In this document: piece after piece, positions 1-9,134 of the stretch
Layout of the letters: every line of letters starts with the position of its first letter
How positions within the stretch are numbered: position 1 is the first letter of the stretch
From: Clostridiales bacterium
GTDB lineage: Bacteria; Bacillota; Clostridia; Saccharofermentanales; Saccharofermentanaceae
Assembly (NCBI GenBank): GCA_017617995.1
Contig: JAFZVE010000060.1
Coordinates: 1 to 64,000 of the forward strand
Direction of reading: 5' to 3'
DNA: 64,000 nucleotides
Made by a program: the position numbers and the translations under genes
Notes under the pieces: model-generated
The model's input: the letters and a program-made list of their open reading frames with translations, nothing else
Database searches by the model: none
Told to the model about the DNA's origin: nothing

Positions 1-335
1 AAGGAAGGAGAACAGATCTCCAAACTACAAGTAGCCTGAATTAGATCAGGTAGAGGCATCAGGCTAATGCCATTAAAGCTCCGATAGGTCCTATGCTTAT
101 CGGTGATTTATAAATCTCAACTACCAAGTTGAAAATAGCCAAGTGTTATACAAATAACTTGTTCCTTGATGCTGTTTGTTCAACGAATAAGAGGCGAAAA
201 AGAGGAGAAAAATGACAGGAAAGTCACTTTTTGTGCCGAATAGAAGCTAAACTTAAGTTGGTGGATAGGGGTTGCCGATTAATTGTGTTTGTATAGTCAG
301 AAAGATGCGCGATGAATAGACATATGAGGTGACAT
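1..335. other. Leading intergenic region
   Basis: No gene is supported here. Near its end the sequence carries two close copies of a catatgagg-type unit, the second of which supplies the start of the following lipoprotein gene, with GAGGTG as ribosome site. A 12-codon ORF after GAGGAG (start at 212) is too short to call. No clear sigma-A promoter was found. Confidence 0.4.
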
Positions 336-2702
336 ATGAGGAATTCAGTACGTGTTATTTCTATCGCACTCAGTCTTTTGCTCGCTTCGGGCATGATGTC
401 TTCCTGCAAGAAAACATCCAAAACAGAAAACAATATCTCGGTGGGAAAAGATGCCCCCTGGTACGATTCTGTCCGTTTCAAGCTCTCGATGGAAAAGGCG
501 GACACGGACATGCTGATGATCAATTCATCTCCGGAATACATCGACGGAAAGATTTACAGTACTTACTCGACATACGATCTTGTGACATCCGAGGAAAGAG
601 TAAAACTGGATGTATATGGAGAAGATGGGACGAAGGAAAAAGCACTGGAGATAAAACTTTCCGACGAAGATATGCGAGTGCAGGACATCTATTGCCTGAT
701 CCCTGCTGAAGATGGCAAAAAGGGAATCGCCTTGGTGGGCGTCTTTAATGGAGGATTTGAGACGTACTTTGTCAATGTAGACCTGGAAACAGGTGTAGCT
801 TCCGATATCACCCCGGTGCAGGACAAAAACGGGAAGATGATCAATATAGTTACCACTGCAACCCGTGTCGGCAATTATATCGCTGTGCAGAGTATGAACA
901 TGGAAACAGGGGATACACTTCTGTACTTTTACGAGGGTATGGACCTGCTCTGCGAGATGGATATGACGACATTATCGGGAATCGGCAGTTTTGATGCTTT
1001 TTCCTATAACGAGAAGACGAAAAAGGTCTACGCCAATCTGGAGATAATGACAGGAGAAAAATATACCTGTGAGCTGGATCTTTCTTCCGGACAATTCACG
1101 AACAAGACTTCGTGGGTCACCGGAGGCGACAATCAGGACAGTCTTACCGATTATCAGTGCACGGGACAGGGAGACCTTCTTCGCGTAGATACACTCGGAA
1201 ATATTTTCAAGTATAATGTGGAATCGAATACCGAGGAAAAAGTTCTGGACAATACGTGGTATTCTCCGTACTTTTATGACTTTAATCCCGACAAGAATAA
1301 CGATATCCGCATTATTCAGTACTCGGAAGAAAAGATCGTCCTCTACTTCAACGGAGGTGACGGATTCGCGACAGCGGACATGATGTCGGCAAACTGTACG
1401 ATCCTGATATTATCAAAAGCGCAGACTAACCCGCACGCGGGGAAGAAGATCATCGAGATCAGTGCGCCTCTGGATGGAACGTTCTCGGACTATCTGTCTC
1501 AGGCGATCGTTTCTTTCAACGAAACGGATCCCGAATACCATATCCAGATCTGGAGCAAATATAACGAGGGCATCAAGGCAGGAAGAGGTTTCCCGCTCCT
1601 GGATCCGCAGATCGAACGCGCCTACACTCTGGTAAGAGAACTCGGAAGTTCAGATTGTCCGGATATCGTTGTGAACATGGATAAGAAGGAAGCCATGAAT
1701 GACAAGACCCTGCTGGACCTTGGAGCTTCTCTCGATGAAAGTGTAAAGCAGGCGCTCTTCGAGAATATTCTCGAGGCCAGTAAGGTGGATGGGAAACTGT
1801 ACTTTATTCCGGTAACACTCGAGGTCGAAGGTCTGATCGTGAAAGAAGACGATGTCGGAAAAGACAAAATCGGCATGACTTTTGAAGAATACGGAAACTA
1901 TGTTACGGATACACTTTCCGGCGCCCAGCCGTATGACTACCCTGAATCCAAGTATAACTATCGGGATGTTTTCCTGATGTCCTGTATCGACATTAAGTCT
2001 GCCGTGGAAGGCGAAAAAGTGGATTTTGACTCGGAACAGTTCCGGGAAGCGGCGGAATATGCCCGAGCGAATTTCTCGGAGAATAGAAGAGATCCGGATG
2101 AGTATATCCCATTTGCAGAAGAAGAATTGCGCCCGAGACCGGATGGAAGATATGTGATCATGACGAATTTCGTCGACTACGTCCTGAATTGTTCCGGAGA
2201 GCAGGATGCCTGCGTGGTAATCGGTACCCCGTCGGTAACGGGACAGGGACCGAGATTCAAAGCTCAGGAGAGTATCTCCGTGACCGCAAAATCCGATCAG
2301 CAGGAGGGGTGTATAAAGTTCATCAATTACTTGCTCAGCGGCAAGTTTATCTCTGGAGAGGAATTGTCAGTCAGCTCGATCTGCAGCAACAAAGAGGTCA
2401 TGAAAAAAGAGATTCCTCTGATTGCGAAGTACTATAACGAGATCTACGAGAATGAGATGGCATACGGGCTTTTTGATAAGAGCCAGCTTAAGACCATGGG
2501 GTATAAAGAAGCCACGGATACCATGCAGCAGAAGTTCTACGATATGCTCTCGACGCTCTCTGTGTACTACATGGATGATATAGAAATCAAAAACATCATC
2601 AATGAAGAACTGGCGGCGTTCTATGCGGGCGATAAGTCAATAGATGACGTGATCCGCTTCATCAATGACCGCGTAGATAAGTATGTCAGCGAGGCAAAGT
2701 AA
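336..2702 (+). CDS. Two-domain lipoprotein, solute-binding type
   Basis: A 788-residue exported lipoprotein with a signal peptide and lipobox MSSC (Cys24). Residues about 40-370 are strand-rich repeats, probably a beta-propeller-like module (inference). From the NPHAGKK motif onward (about 372-788) the protein resembles family 1 extracellular solute-binding proteins: an alternating alpha/beta fold, a DIVVN pocket-like stretch, and a late LYFIPVT segment matching KLLFMPV in its paralogue. Two paralogues lie at 9135 and 33126. No sugar permease genes are adjacent; an ABC exporter follows instead, so a receptor or envelope-sensing role is as likely as import. The start is supported by GAGGTG seven bases upstream. 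The family assignment of the C-terminal half is fairly sure, the N-terminal fold is not. Confidence 0.75.
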   Translation: MRNSVRVISIALSLLLASGMMSSCKKTSKTENNISVGKDAPWYDSVRFKLSMEKADTDMLMINSSPEYIDGKIYSTYSTYDLVTSEERVKLDVYGEDGTKEKALEIKLSDEDMRVQDIYCLIPAEDGKKGIALVGVFNGGFETYFVNVDLETGVASDITPVQDKNGKMINIVTTATRVGNYIAVQSMNMETGDTLLYFYEGMDLLCEMDMTTLSGIGSFDAFSYNEKTKKVYANLEIMTGEKYTCELDLSSGQFTNKTSWVTGGDNQDSLTDYQCTGQGDLLRVDTLGNIFKYNVESNTEEKVLDNTWYSPYFYDFNPDKNNDIRIIQYSEEKIVLYFNGGDGFATADMMSANCTILILSKAQTNPHAGKKIIEISAPLDGTFSDYLSQAIVSFNETDPEYHIQIWSKYNEGIKAGRGFPLLDPQIERAYTLVRELGSSDCPDIVVNMDKKEAMNDKTLLDLGASLDESVKQALFENILEASKVDGKLYFIPVTLEVEGLIVKEDDVGKDKIGMTFEEYGNYVTDTLSGAQPYDYPESKYNYRDVFLMSCIDIKSAVEGEKVDFDSEQFREAAEYARANFSENRRDPDEYIPFAEEELRPRPDGRYVIMTNFVDYVLNCSGEQDACVVIGTPSVTGQGPRFKAQESISVTAKSDQQEGCIKFINYLLSGKFISGEELSVSSICSNKEVMKKEIPLIAKYYNEIYENEMAYGLFDKSQLKTMGYKEATDTMQQKFYDMLSTLSVYYMDDIEIKNIINEELAAFYAGDKSIDDVIRFINDRVDKYVSEAK

Positions 2703-2789
2703 ATAATCCGAGGATGCTCTCCTGTCCGGTAGCGGTGCCCCGATCTTTCTCCTACTTGATCGTGTCGGTCGGTAAAAACTTCATTCCTC

Positions 2790-2820
2790 TTGACTTTGAC
2801 CCTGGGACAAGGTTTACGCT
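2790..2820 (+). promoter_or_regulatory. MerR-type promoter with 19-bp spacer
   Basis: TTGACT (2790-2795) and TACGCT (2815-2820) are separated by 19 bp, and the spacer holds an imperfect dyad, ACCCT-N6-AGGTT. An over-long spacer with a central dyad is the hallmark of MerR-controlled promoters. It precedes the ABC exporter genes, and a MerR-family gene lies at the far end of that cluster. Confidence 0.6.
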
Positions 2821-2850
2821 TAAGACAGAAATTGTCACGGAGGTCATGGC

Positions 2851-3768
2851 ATGCACGTTCTCGGAAAGATCCTTAAGGCAAACCGGCTCTGGGTCATATT
2901 CGCTTTATTTGTCTCGTTACTGACAAATGTTTCCCAGCTTGTCTATGCCCATTTTGTCGGTGTTCTGGTCAACAGGATCGTGGATGGCAGCGGGATCGTA
3001 CCGGGACTTGTCATTCTCCTTCTGCTTCTGATCCTGACTTTGGCCAGCCTGAATTATCTCGATCATATGGTAGGAAACTATACCGCTGAGAAATCGGCCC
3101 ATACGCTTCGTATGGGATATATGCGTTTTCTCCTGGAAAGCCCCAAGGGAGCGACGATGTCAGCCGATCAGGCCATGTCCACGGTACAGGGTGAGCTGAC
3201 TCTTTCTTCTGATTTTCTCAGCAATTCCTTCTTCTTCAATATCAGCATGGTCATCACCTGTATTCTGGTACTGGTCTTTCTCTTTATTGAAAATGTCCTT
3301 CTTTCCCTGGCATTTCTGATCCCGACTCTTCTGCTCATGATATACGTTGCTTTTTCAGGGTCTAAACTTGCCAGGATCACGAAGGACACTCTTGCCGCGA
3401 AACGCCGCATGAACCGCACCGCTTTCAGCGCTGTTCTGAATCACCCCGTCATCTCTATTTTCGATGCAGGTGCTTTTCTATCAGAAAAATACGATGAGGA
3501 TACGAAAGCATGGGAGAAATCTTTTAAGAAGGATGACCAGCTTCATGCGATCCTGAATTCTATTTCCGGTCTTCTCTCCCAACTCCCTTTACTCTGCCTT
3601 TTCCTGGCAGGAGGATACATGGTCATATCCGGAACGATCACACTCGGTACATTCATCGTTTTCCTGAACCTACAAAATAATGTAACCGGATTTCTCATGA
3701 ACACTCCGACGTTTCTCGCGCACTTCAGGACTTTCACATCGAACCTGAACCGGATCGATATCATCTAA
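2851..3768 (+). CDS. ABC exporter membrane subunit, no ATPase domain
   Basis: 305 residues forming a type IV (ABC_membrane) transmembrane domain of about six helices, with the usual long cytoplasmic extensions. It ends at RIDII, where a normal half-transporter would continue through a linker into its ATPase. Here a stop codon, 16 bases and a fresh ribosome site (GAGGGGG) separate it from the ATPase gene, so this is a true split gene and not a simple frameshift. GGAGG eight bases upstream supports the start. It is the first gene of a three-gene unit with 3785-4447 and 4440-5414. The substrate is unknown. Confidence 0.8.
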   Translation: MHVLGKILKANRLWVIFALFVSLLTNVSQLVYAHFVGVLVNRIVDGSGIVPGLVILLLLLILTLASLNYLDHMVGNYTAEKSAHTLRMGYMRFLLESPKGATMSADQAMSTVQGELTLSSDFLSNSFFFNISMVITCILVLVFLFIENVLLSLAFLIPTLLLMIYVAFSGSKLARITKDTLAAKRRMNRTAFSAVLNHPVISIFDAGAFLSEKYDEDTKAWEKSFKKDDQLHAILNSISGLLSQLPLLCLFLAGGYMVISGTITLGTFIVFLNLQNNVTGFLMNTPTFLAHFRTFTSNLNRIDII

Positions 3769-3784
3769 GAGGGGGACATATAGT

Positions 3785-4447
3785 ATGTGTAACGATAAAA
3801 AGCAGATCATAGCCGATCTTTCCAATATCTCTTTTTCCTATGACAGCAAGCCTATCCTTCAGGATATTTCCCTGACGATTCGAAGCGGCGAGCGTATCGG
3901 TATCGTGGGAGAAAGCGGATGCGGAAAGAGCACATTTCTTAAGATCCTGGCAGGTCTTCTTCCACCTTCTTCCGGCACGATCAATATTCTTGGAGATTCC
4001 ACCCCATCCGACATCCGAAAGCACGTCTCCATCGTCATGCAGTCAGCTATGCTCCTTCCCATGACGATCTACGAGAATATCACGCTGGGGCATGACTACA
4101 GTGAAGATTCCGTGCGAAAAGTACTGGAGCAGGTCAATTTGCTTGATTGGGTCGATTCCCTGCCTGAGGGGATCAATACCTATCTGGGTGACCGGGCAGA
4201 CGAGCTTTCGGGCGGTCAGGCGCAGCGTCTTGCCATTGCCAGGGCCATGTGTAAAGATGCACCACTTCTTCTCCTGGATGAGCCCACGGCATCTCTGGAT
4301 GCGTTTACGGCCGCATCCGTTATGGCTTCTTTAGAAGCCTGCACCGAGGGACAGAACATAACCATCGTACATGTCACGCATCAGGTCGAGTACTTAAAGG
4401 ACTACGACCGGATCCTTCGTATGGAAGGAGGGAAGCTCTATGTTTAG
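3785..4447 (+). CDS. ABC exporter ATPase, stand-alone
   Basis: A 220-residue nucleotide-binding subunit with every ABC motif: Walker A GESGCGKST (near residue 42), Q-loop MQSAM, signature LSGGQAQR, Walker B LLLLDEP with catalytic Glu, D-loop SLD, and switch His in VTHQ. It is the only ATPase in the unit, so two copies probably serve the two membrane subunits encoded on either side. The stop codon region overlaps the next start by eight bases, implying coupled translation. Confidence 0.9.
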   Translation: MCNDKKQIIADLSNISFSYDSKPILQDISLTIRSGERIGIVGESGCGKSTFLKILAGLLPPSSGTINILGDSTPSDIRKHVSIVMQSAMLLPMTIYENITLGHDYSEDSVRKVLEQVNLLDWVDSLPEGINTYLGDRADELSGGQAQRLAIARAMCKDAPLLLLDEPTASLDAFTAASVMASLEACTEGQNITIVHVTHQVEYLKDYDRILRMEGGKLYV

Positions 4448-5414
4448 AAAGCTGTGTCAGCTTCTGCGTGAACTTGGCGTGCTTCGACTGTTTATTGTAT
4501 CGCTTCTGCTTCGTGCGCCCTTTGATTTTCTCAGCACTGTACTATCCGCCAATCTTATTTACCGTTTTATCCGGCTGATGGAGCAGGGAAATAAAGAGCA
4601 ACTTCTTCCGACCTTCTGGCTTTTCCTTCTCCTTTCGCTTCTCCTCTTCGTCTATAACATGACGATCTGGGCAACGATCTCCATGAAACTGAATCTTCTT
4701 CTCCTTTCAAGGCTTCGGAAGAAGCTCTTCACCCATATTCTTTCCTCGGAATATGCCGATATCCAGTGCTTCTCAAGCGGTGAATGGATCAACCGGATGA
4801 ACTACGACGTGGACCGCCTGCATGCTTATATGATGGGGCCGGTCACGTTCATGCACTTATTCATCGCGCTGGTAAATCTGATCCTGTCGTCCATCATCCT
4901 GGCTTTTATGAACCTGCCACTACTCGTCGTATCTGTTGTGATCACAGTCCCCCTCATGCTTCTGAGCTGCATCGTCGTGGTCAGAAGGATCCCTGAGTTC
5001 AAAAAGCGTGCCCAGGAGAAGTTCGGTGAATACACCAACTGGGCGGAACCGATCCTTCGGGCGCATCAAGCGATCTCGATCTTCGACGGGAAGGATCTGG
5101 TCCTTCAGAAAGTCGAAGACACAAGTCTTAGTATGCTTAAGGAAAACATGAAAGCGCACCGCGCGATGGCAAGATCGAAATTTCTCAATACCCTTTCCGG
5201 CGGATCAGGATATGTGCTGCTTCTGGCATTGGGCGGCACCATGATGGGCGAAGCCATCGACAGCCTTGCCACGCTCATGAAGATCACCCAGTATCGGGCG
5301 GGCGTCATGCAAAGTGTCTTTGTTATCAATCGCTCCGTGAACAACATGAAGAATAACCGGGCCGGCGCAGAGCGCACTTTGGAAGTGTTTGAAAAGGGGC
5401 GCGTAGAAACCTGA
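4440..5414 (+). CDS. ABC exporter membrane subunit, second
   Basis: 324 residues, about six membrane helices of the ABC exporter type, ending just after the position where a linker to an ATPase would begin (RTLEVFEKG). It has no nucleotide-binding domain of its own. It overlaps the ATPase gene by eight bases. With the protein at 2851 it probably forms a heterodimeric pore energised by two copies of the shared ATPase. Co-location with a MerR regulator suggests an inducible drug or peptide exporter (inference). Confidence 0.8.
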   Translation: MFRKLCQLLRELGVLRLFIVSLLLRAPFDFLSTVLSANLIYRFIRLMEQGNKEQLLPTFWLFLLLSLLLFVYNMTIWATISMKLNLLLLSRLRKKLFTHILSSEYADIQCFSSGEWINRMNYDVDRLHAYMMGPVTFMHLFIALVNLILSSIILAFMNLPLLVVSVVITVPLMLLSCIVVVRRIPEFKKRAQEKFGEYTNWAEPILRAHQAISIFDGKDLVLQKVEDTSLSMLKENMKAHRAMARSKFLNTLSGGSGYVLLLALGGTMMGEAIDSLATLMKITQYRAGVMQSVFVINRSVNNMKNNRAGAERTLEVFEKGRVET

Positions 5415-5423
5415 ACCCCAGAG

Positions 5424-5984
5424 TTACAGCCAGATGACTTCGCTTAGGATCTGGCGTACATTGTTCGGATTCACGCGGATCAATTTCGCCAGATACCAGG
5501 CGCGTTCCTCGTCGTTCATTTCTTGGAAAGGTTTCGAAAGCGAAGAATCATCATCCATTGCGTCTTCCCCCTTATCCTTCTCCATCGAAGGAGTGGACTT
5601 CTTACCACAGAGGCTTTCTTCCAGCTTATCCATCTCTTCGATCTGGCCCTGTATCTTCCAGATCGTTTCCTGAAGCGCAGTTCTTTTCTGCGTGAAAAGA
5701 TCTTCCAGCTCTTCGTTAGATGCTGGGTCCTGAAGAAGCATCTTAATCTCTTTTAAAGAGAATCCCATATCCTGAAGCGCAACCAGTGCTTCCACGATCT
5801 CGCACTGTTCTGCGGAGTAGAAGCGGTAACCGGTCTCCGGATCGACCTTCACCGGTTTGATGATATCTTTGCTTTCATAGAGGCGCAGAGCCTTGGAAGA
5901 AACCCCGGAAAGACTTGCCAGTTCTCCGATCTTCAGAAGTGCCATCTCATTTTTCTCCTCTTCAGGATGTGCATAATCACTCAT
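5424..5984 (-). CDS. MerR-family transcriptional regulator
   Basis: 186 residues from the chosen start. The N-terminal winged HTH is clear (IGELASLSGVSSKALRLYES), followed by the second helix pair (GYRFYS, LKEIKMLL) and a coiled-coil dimer helix, then a short C-terminal region of unknown ligand specificity. The start at 5984 has AGGGAGGAG upstream; an internal ATG before ALLKIGELA also has GAGGAG and cannot be excluded. It is convergent with the ABC exporter genes and follows the serine hydrolase on the same strand by 37 bases. It is the likely regulator of the 19-bp-spacer promoter at 2790. Confidence 0.85.
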   Translation of the reverse strand: MSDYAHPEEEKNEMALLKIGELASLSGVSSKALRLYESKDIIKPVKVDPETGYRFYSAEQCEIVEALVALQDMGFSLKEIKMLLQDPASNEELEDLFTQKRTALQETIWKIQGQIEEMDKLEESLCGKKSTPSMEKDKGEDAMDDDSSLSKPFQEMNDEERAWYLAKLIRVNPNNVRQILSEVIWL

Positions 5985-6021
5985 AGAAAACTCCTCCCTC
6001 TGCTTCAATAATACGTTTCGA

Positions 6022-7257
6022 TTATTTAGTCAGTTCATTGATGACTGCTTCCAACGTCGAGTCAAGGCCATAGGAGCTTTCCTGGTTCGCCGTCATTTCG
6101 ATCAGATATACCTTTCCGAATTCTTCAGTGTCGATGATGACATTTTGCGTAATATATGCTCCGTTAAATCCGGAATGACCGACGGCTTTTTTTCCGTAAG
6201 AGATGAGCCCGCATCCGTAGCCCATGACAAAATCCTTCATCTCGGAAAGAGATGTGTCGCTTACGAGCTTTCCTCCGAACAGAGCTCGGTCAAACGAAAG
6301 AAGATCGTAAGCACATGTATGGATCCCGCCGCTTCCACGTTCCCGGCAGACGGCCATGAATCGTCCGGTTTCGTCGACCATTCCCCATTCGAGCATCATA
6401 TCAAAGTTTTTCGGAACACTCGTCTCGTTCCCGGCGACCATGGATGTGGTGTGCTCGAGACCACAGATATCAAAAACATTCTTCTTAAGATAGTCACAGA
6501 ATTTTTCTCCGGATACCTGCTCTACGATTTGGGCAAGAAGATCATAATTCGTATTGCTGTAAGCCTGCTTTGTTCCCGGCTCAAAGTCGAGTTCAGAAAC
6601 ATAGAGATTCTGCAGGAGTTCCTCATCACTTACTTCATCGTGAAAGAATCTATACAAAAAAGCATCCATGTCTTCCACGTTGACATTTGCAAAAAAAGCT
6701 TCAGGATCGTTAAAGTAGTCTTTGATGCCGGACTGCATGTGCAGCAGGTTATAGATCGTGATCCTTTTTCCGTCTTCATAATCCGGGAAATACTTGTCGA
6801 GCGTATCATCAAGCGCGATCTTTCCTTCTTCGATCAGTTGGAATACGGCCACAGCGGTAAATGCTTTCGAGCAGGAAGCGATGTCGTATATCGTATACGG
6901 ATCAACAGGTTTATTCTCGATCGTCATGGCGGATTTCGGCCCGCCGAACAAAATGATCTCGTCATCTGTTGCGATAAGGATCACGCCCTCAAGCCCGTAC
7001 ATTTCAGATTTCATTTTCGCCAAATCGACCAATTCCTTATATTTCGGATCTTCGTTTATGAAGAAGTTTCCGGATTCTTCCTTAAGCCCGGCTAAAACAC
7101 CCGTGCCTGTTGGCGTCGGCTCTTCAGTGGTGGTAGTGATCTCGGTTGTCGTGGCAGTAGTGCTTTCTGATGTTTGTTCGGTTACCTGTTCCTTCTTGCA
7201 TGCGACGCAAGAAAAAAGCATGGTGGCGACCAGTAAAAAAGAGATGCACTTCTTCAT
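6022..7257 (-). CDS. Beta-lactamase-family serine hydrolase lipoprotein
   Basis: 411 residues from the chosen start (GGCGGAGG upstream). Signal peptide with lipobox FSCVAC, then a Thr/Glu-rich linker, then a class C beta-lactamase/D-alanyl-peptidase fold. The catalytic motif is SCSK (S-x-x-K), the second motif YSN in AYSNTNYD, and a C-terminal GHSG replaces the K-T-G motif. Proteins of this kind act outside the cell as esterases or peptidases; a true beta-lactamase is not implied. It lies upstream of the MerR gene in the same direction. Confidence 0.85.
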   Translation of the reverse strand: MKKCISFLLVATMLFSCVACKKEQVTEQTSESTTATTTEITTTTEEPTPTGTGVLAGLKEESGNFFINEDPKYKELVDLAKMKSEMYGLEGVILIATDDEIILFGGPKSAMTIENKPVDPYTIYDIASCSKAFTAVAVFQLIEEGKIALDDTLDKYFPDYEDGKRITIYNLLHMQSGIKDYFNDPEAFFANVNVEDMDAFLYRFFHDEVSDEELLQNLYVSELDFEPGTKQAYSNTNYDLLAQIVEQVSGEKFCDYLKKNVFDICGLEHTTSMVAGNETSVPKNFDMMLEWGMVDETGRFMAVCRERGSGGIHTCAYDLLSFDRALFGGKLVSDTSLSEMKDFVMGYGCGLISYGKKAVGHSGFNGAYITQNVIIDTEEFGKVYLIEMTANQESSYGLDSTLEAVINELTK

Positions 7258-7560
7258 ACAGTTTTCCTCCGCCTTCTTGCTATGATTCATCTTGCTTCTC
7301 TACTTTAAGCTCATTTAGTTTGAATGTAAATAATCATTGTCTCTCATCCATCTCTTTATTTTGCCACTATACTTTTTCGTCTCTTTTGATATTATCAAAT
7401 AGAGACGTGCAACAAGATTCTTCATCAAGAATATCAACTAAATCCAACGCGCAATAATACAGACTTTCGTCGATTTCTTGTTCACCGGGAAAATATCTGT
7501 AAAAAGTGTAACCATTTTGGTGTGGAATTCTACTTACAGGGAAAGAGAGAACAGGAAGTG
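7258..7560. other. Divergent intergenic region
   Basis: Separates the serine hydrolase (minus strand) from the ECF sigma gene (plus strand). It holds a perfect 15-bp palindrome, TTTGATATTATCAAA, at 7385-7399, a possible operator or promoter element. A GTGTAACC stretch just before the sigma gene resembles some ECF -35 elements, but the matching -10 is not convincing. Confidence 0.35.
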
Positions 7561-8124
7561 ATGAAGAGAATGGATGATACAGCCATAGTCAATCTGTATT
7601 TTGACAGGAATGAAGATGCGATCAGTGAGACCATTAAGTGTTATAATGGCCGGCTTTTGAGATTCGCATCCCGCTTTCTTTCCGACAACAGAGACGCAGA
7701 AGAATGCGTAAACGACGCGTATGCGCGCGCCTGGCAGACGATCCCGCCGACGCGTCCCGCAAATCTGTTTGCGTATCTTGCGGCGCTTTGCCGGAATTCC
7801 GCTCTCGATGTGATCAAGAAAAATACAGCACAGAAAAGATCGGTCCAGCTTGTGGAACTGACTGCTGAAATGAGCGAGTGCATTCCGGATCAAAGAAGCA
7901 TCTCAGATGACAGAAGTGATGATCTTGGAGAGTACATCAACGAATTTCTCGGTACACTTCCCCGCGAGAAGCGCCTGGTATTCGTAGGCCGCTACTGGTA
8001 CAGTGATTCGATTTCCGAAATCGCCAAGAAGACAGGCTTTTCACAAAGCAAGGTCAAGACCATGCTTTACCGCATGAGAGAAGACCTCAGGGAATTCATT
8101 GACAGAAAGGACGGGTCTTTATGA
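7561..8124 (+). CDS. ECF-type RNA polymerase sigma factor
   Basis: 187 residues. Region 2 contains LLRFASRFLSDNRDAEECVNDAY-like features typical of sigma-70 ECF factors, and region 4 contains ISEIAKKTGFSQSKVKTMLYR as its HTH. AGGAAG precedes the chosen ATG; an ATG 39 bases upstream lacks a clear ribosome site. The stop overlaps the next start (ATGA), pairing it with the membrane protein at 8121, which is its likely anti-sigma factor. Confidence 0.9.
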   Translation: MKRMDDTAIVNLYFDRNEDAISETIKCYNGRLLRFASRFLSDNRDAEECVNDAYARAWQTIPPTRPANLFAYLAALCRNSALDVIKKNTAQKRSVQLVELTAEMSECIPDQRSISDDRSDDLGEYINEFLGTLPREKRLVFVGRYWYSDSISEIAKKTGFSQSKVKTMLYRMREDLREFIDRKDGSL

Positions 8125-9134
8125 ACGAGCAGGATTATATGAACATCACAAGCAAGATCGACGAGAAATATGTTGTCGAATACAAAGTGATCGAGGCAAA
8201 GCGAAATATCACACTCAGGAAACGATTGAGAACGGCGATCGTCGTTGCCGCTGCTGTGGCTCTGATGATCCCTGTCGGAGTAATTGCATACTCCAGACTC
8301 ACTCATCGCGATAAAGTAAGCGTCTACTATTCCGAAGAAGGCGTTCGTGCTATAGAAGAGAACATGGCGATGAGTGGTTTTACTGTGGAGAACGGGAAGA
8401 TCCGTTTAACAGTCGATGCTATGATGTGCGACGGTAATTATGTCGAGGGTGTTTATACACTGACAGCGTTAACTGAAGACGCGAAAGATCACCTTGAGAC
8501 CTACTCTTTATATCGCACTTACGTTGATAATGGTGAAGAGATCTGGGTTAGTTTCATGTCTTACTGCATGACTTCGGAAGCAAGGACTGAAAACGAGGTA
8601 ACATATTCATTCAGATGTCCGCTGAGAGCTTCTATTATCGATGACACCAGACCGACAAGGATCGTATTCTGCGAAGAAATCGAATACACCGGAATCGTTA
8701 ACGATTTCAACGATTTAAGGGACTTCACATATTACGAGGGCATTTACTTTGACCTTCCTTCTGAACCGAATGTTCCGACAAAGACACTTCGTTCGGATGA
8801 CGGAACCGAGCTGACGCTTTCTCCATTCAGCCTGAATACCCTGGATAAATACTGGGATCTTTATCAGAATGAGAGATTTGCCGAAGATATGATCGAAAGC
8901 TTTGTTTTCATTACGACTGACGGCGAACGCTATGATTTCTTCGCAGATCTTAATATTTCAGGATTATCCTCAATAACCAATGGCATAGCTCTCGAAGAAG
9001 CAAAAGGGCTGTCACTTGAATTGAACGGCAATATTTCAAGTGGCAACTTCAGCTTCAAATTCGGGACTGCTTTTGATGTGGAAAACATCAGCGGTGTTGA
9101 GATCAACGGTGTCGCATATATGGAGGATAAATAA
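8121..9134 (+). CDS. Membrane anti-sigma-like protein (DUF4179-like)
   Basis: 337 residues: a short charged cytoplasmic N-terminus (1-37), one membrane helix (about 38-58, AIVVAAAVALMIPVGVIAY), then a long outside region rich in beta strands. This layout, and the four-base overlap with the ECF sigma gene, is that of DUF4179-type proteins found next to Clostridial ECF sigma factors, where they are thought to bind the sigma factor. The next gene begins directly after its stop. Confidence 0.65.
   Translation: MNEQDYMNITSKIDEKYVVEYKVIEAKRNITLRKRLRTAIVVAAAVALMIPVGVIAYSRLTHRDKVSVYYSEEGVRAIEENMAMSGFTVENGKIRLTVDAMMCDGNYVEGVYTLTALTEDAKDHLETYSLYRTYVDNGEEIWVSFMSYCMTSEARTENEVTYSFRCPLRASIIDDTRPTRIVFCEEIEYTGIVNDFNDLRDFTYYEGIYFDLPSEPNVPTKTLRSDDGTELTLSPFSLNTLDKYWDLYQNERFAEDMIESFVFITTDGERYDFFADLNISGLSSITNGIALEEAKGLSLELNGNISSGNFSFKFGTAFDVENISGVEINGVAYMEDK

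Noticed and set aside
2714..2923. 69-codon open frame before the ABC exporter
   Set aside because: It covers the MerR-type promoter and overlaps the real exporter gene; no ribosome site.
3768..3785. Possible frameshift splitting one ABC half-transporter
   Set aside because: The second gene has its own ribosome site and start codon, and the other membrane subunit also lacks an ATPase, so the split is a stable gene order.
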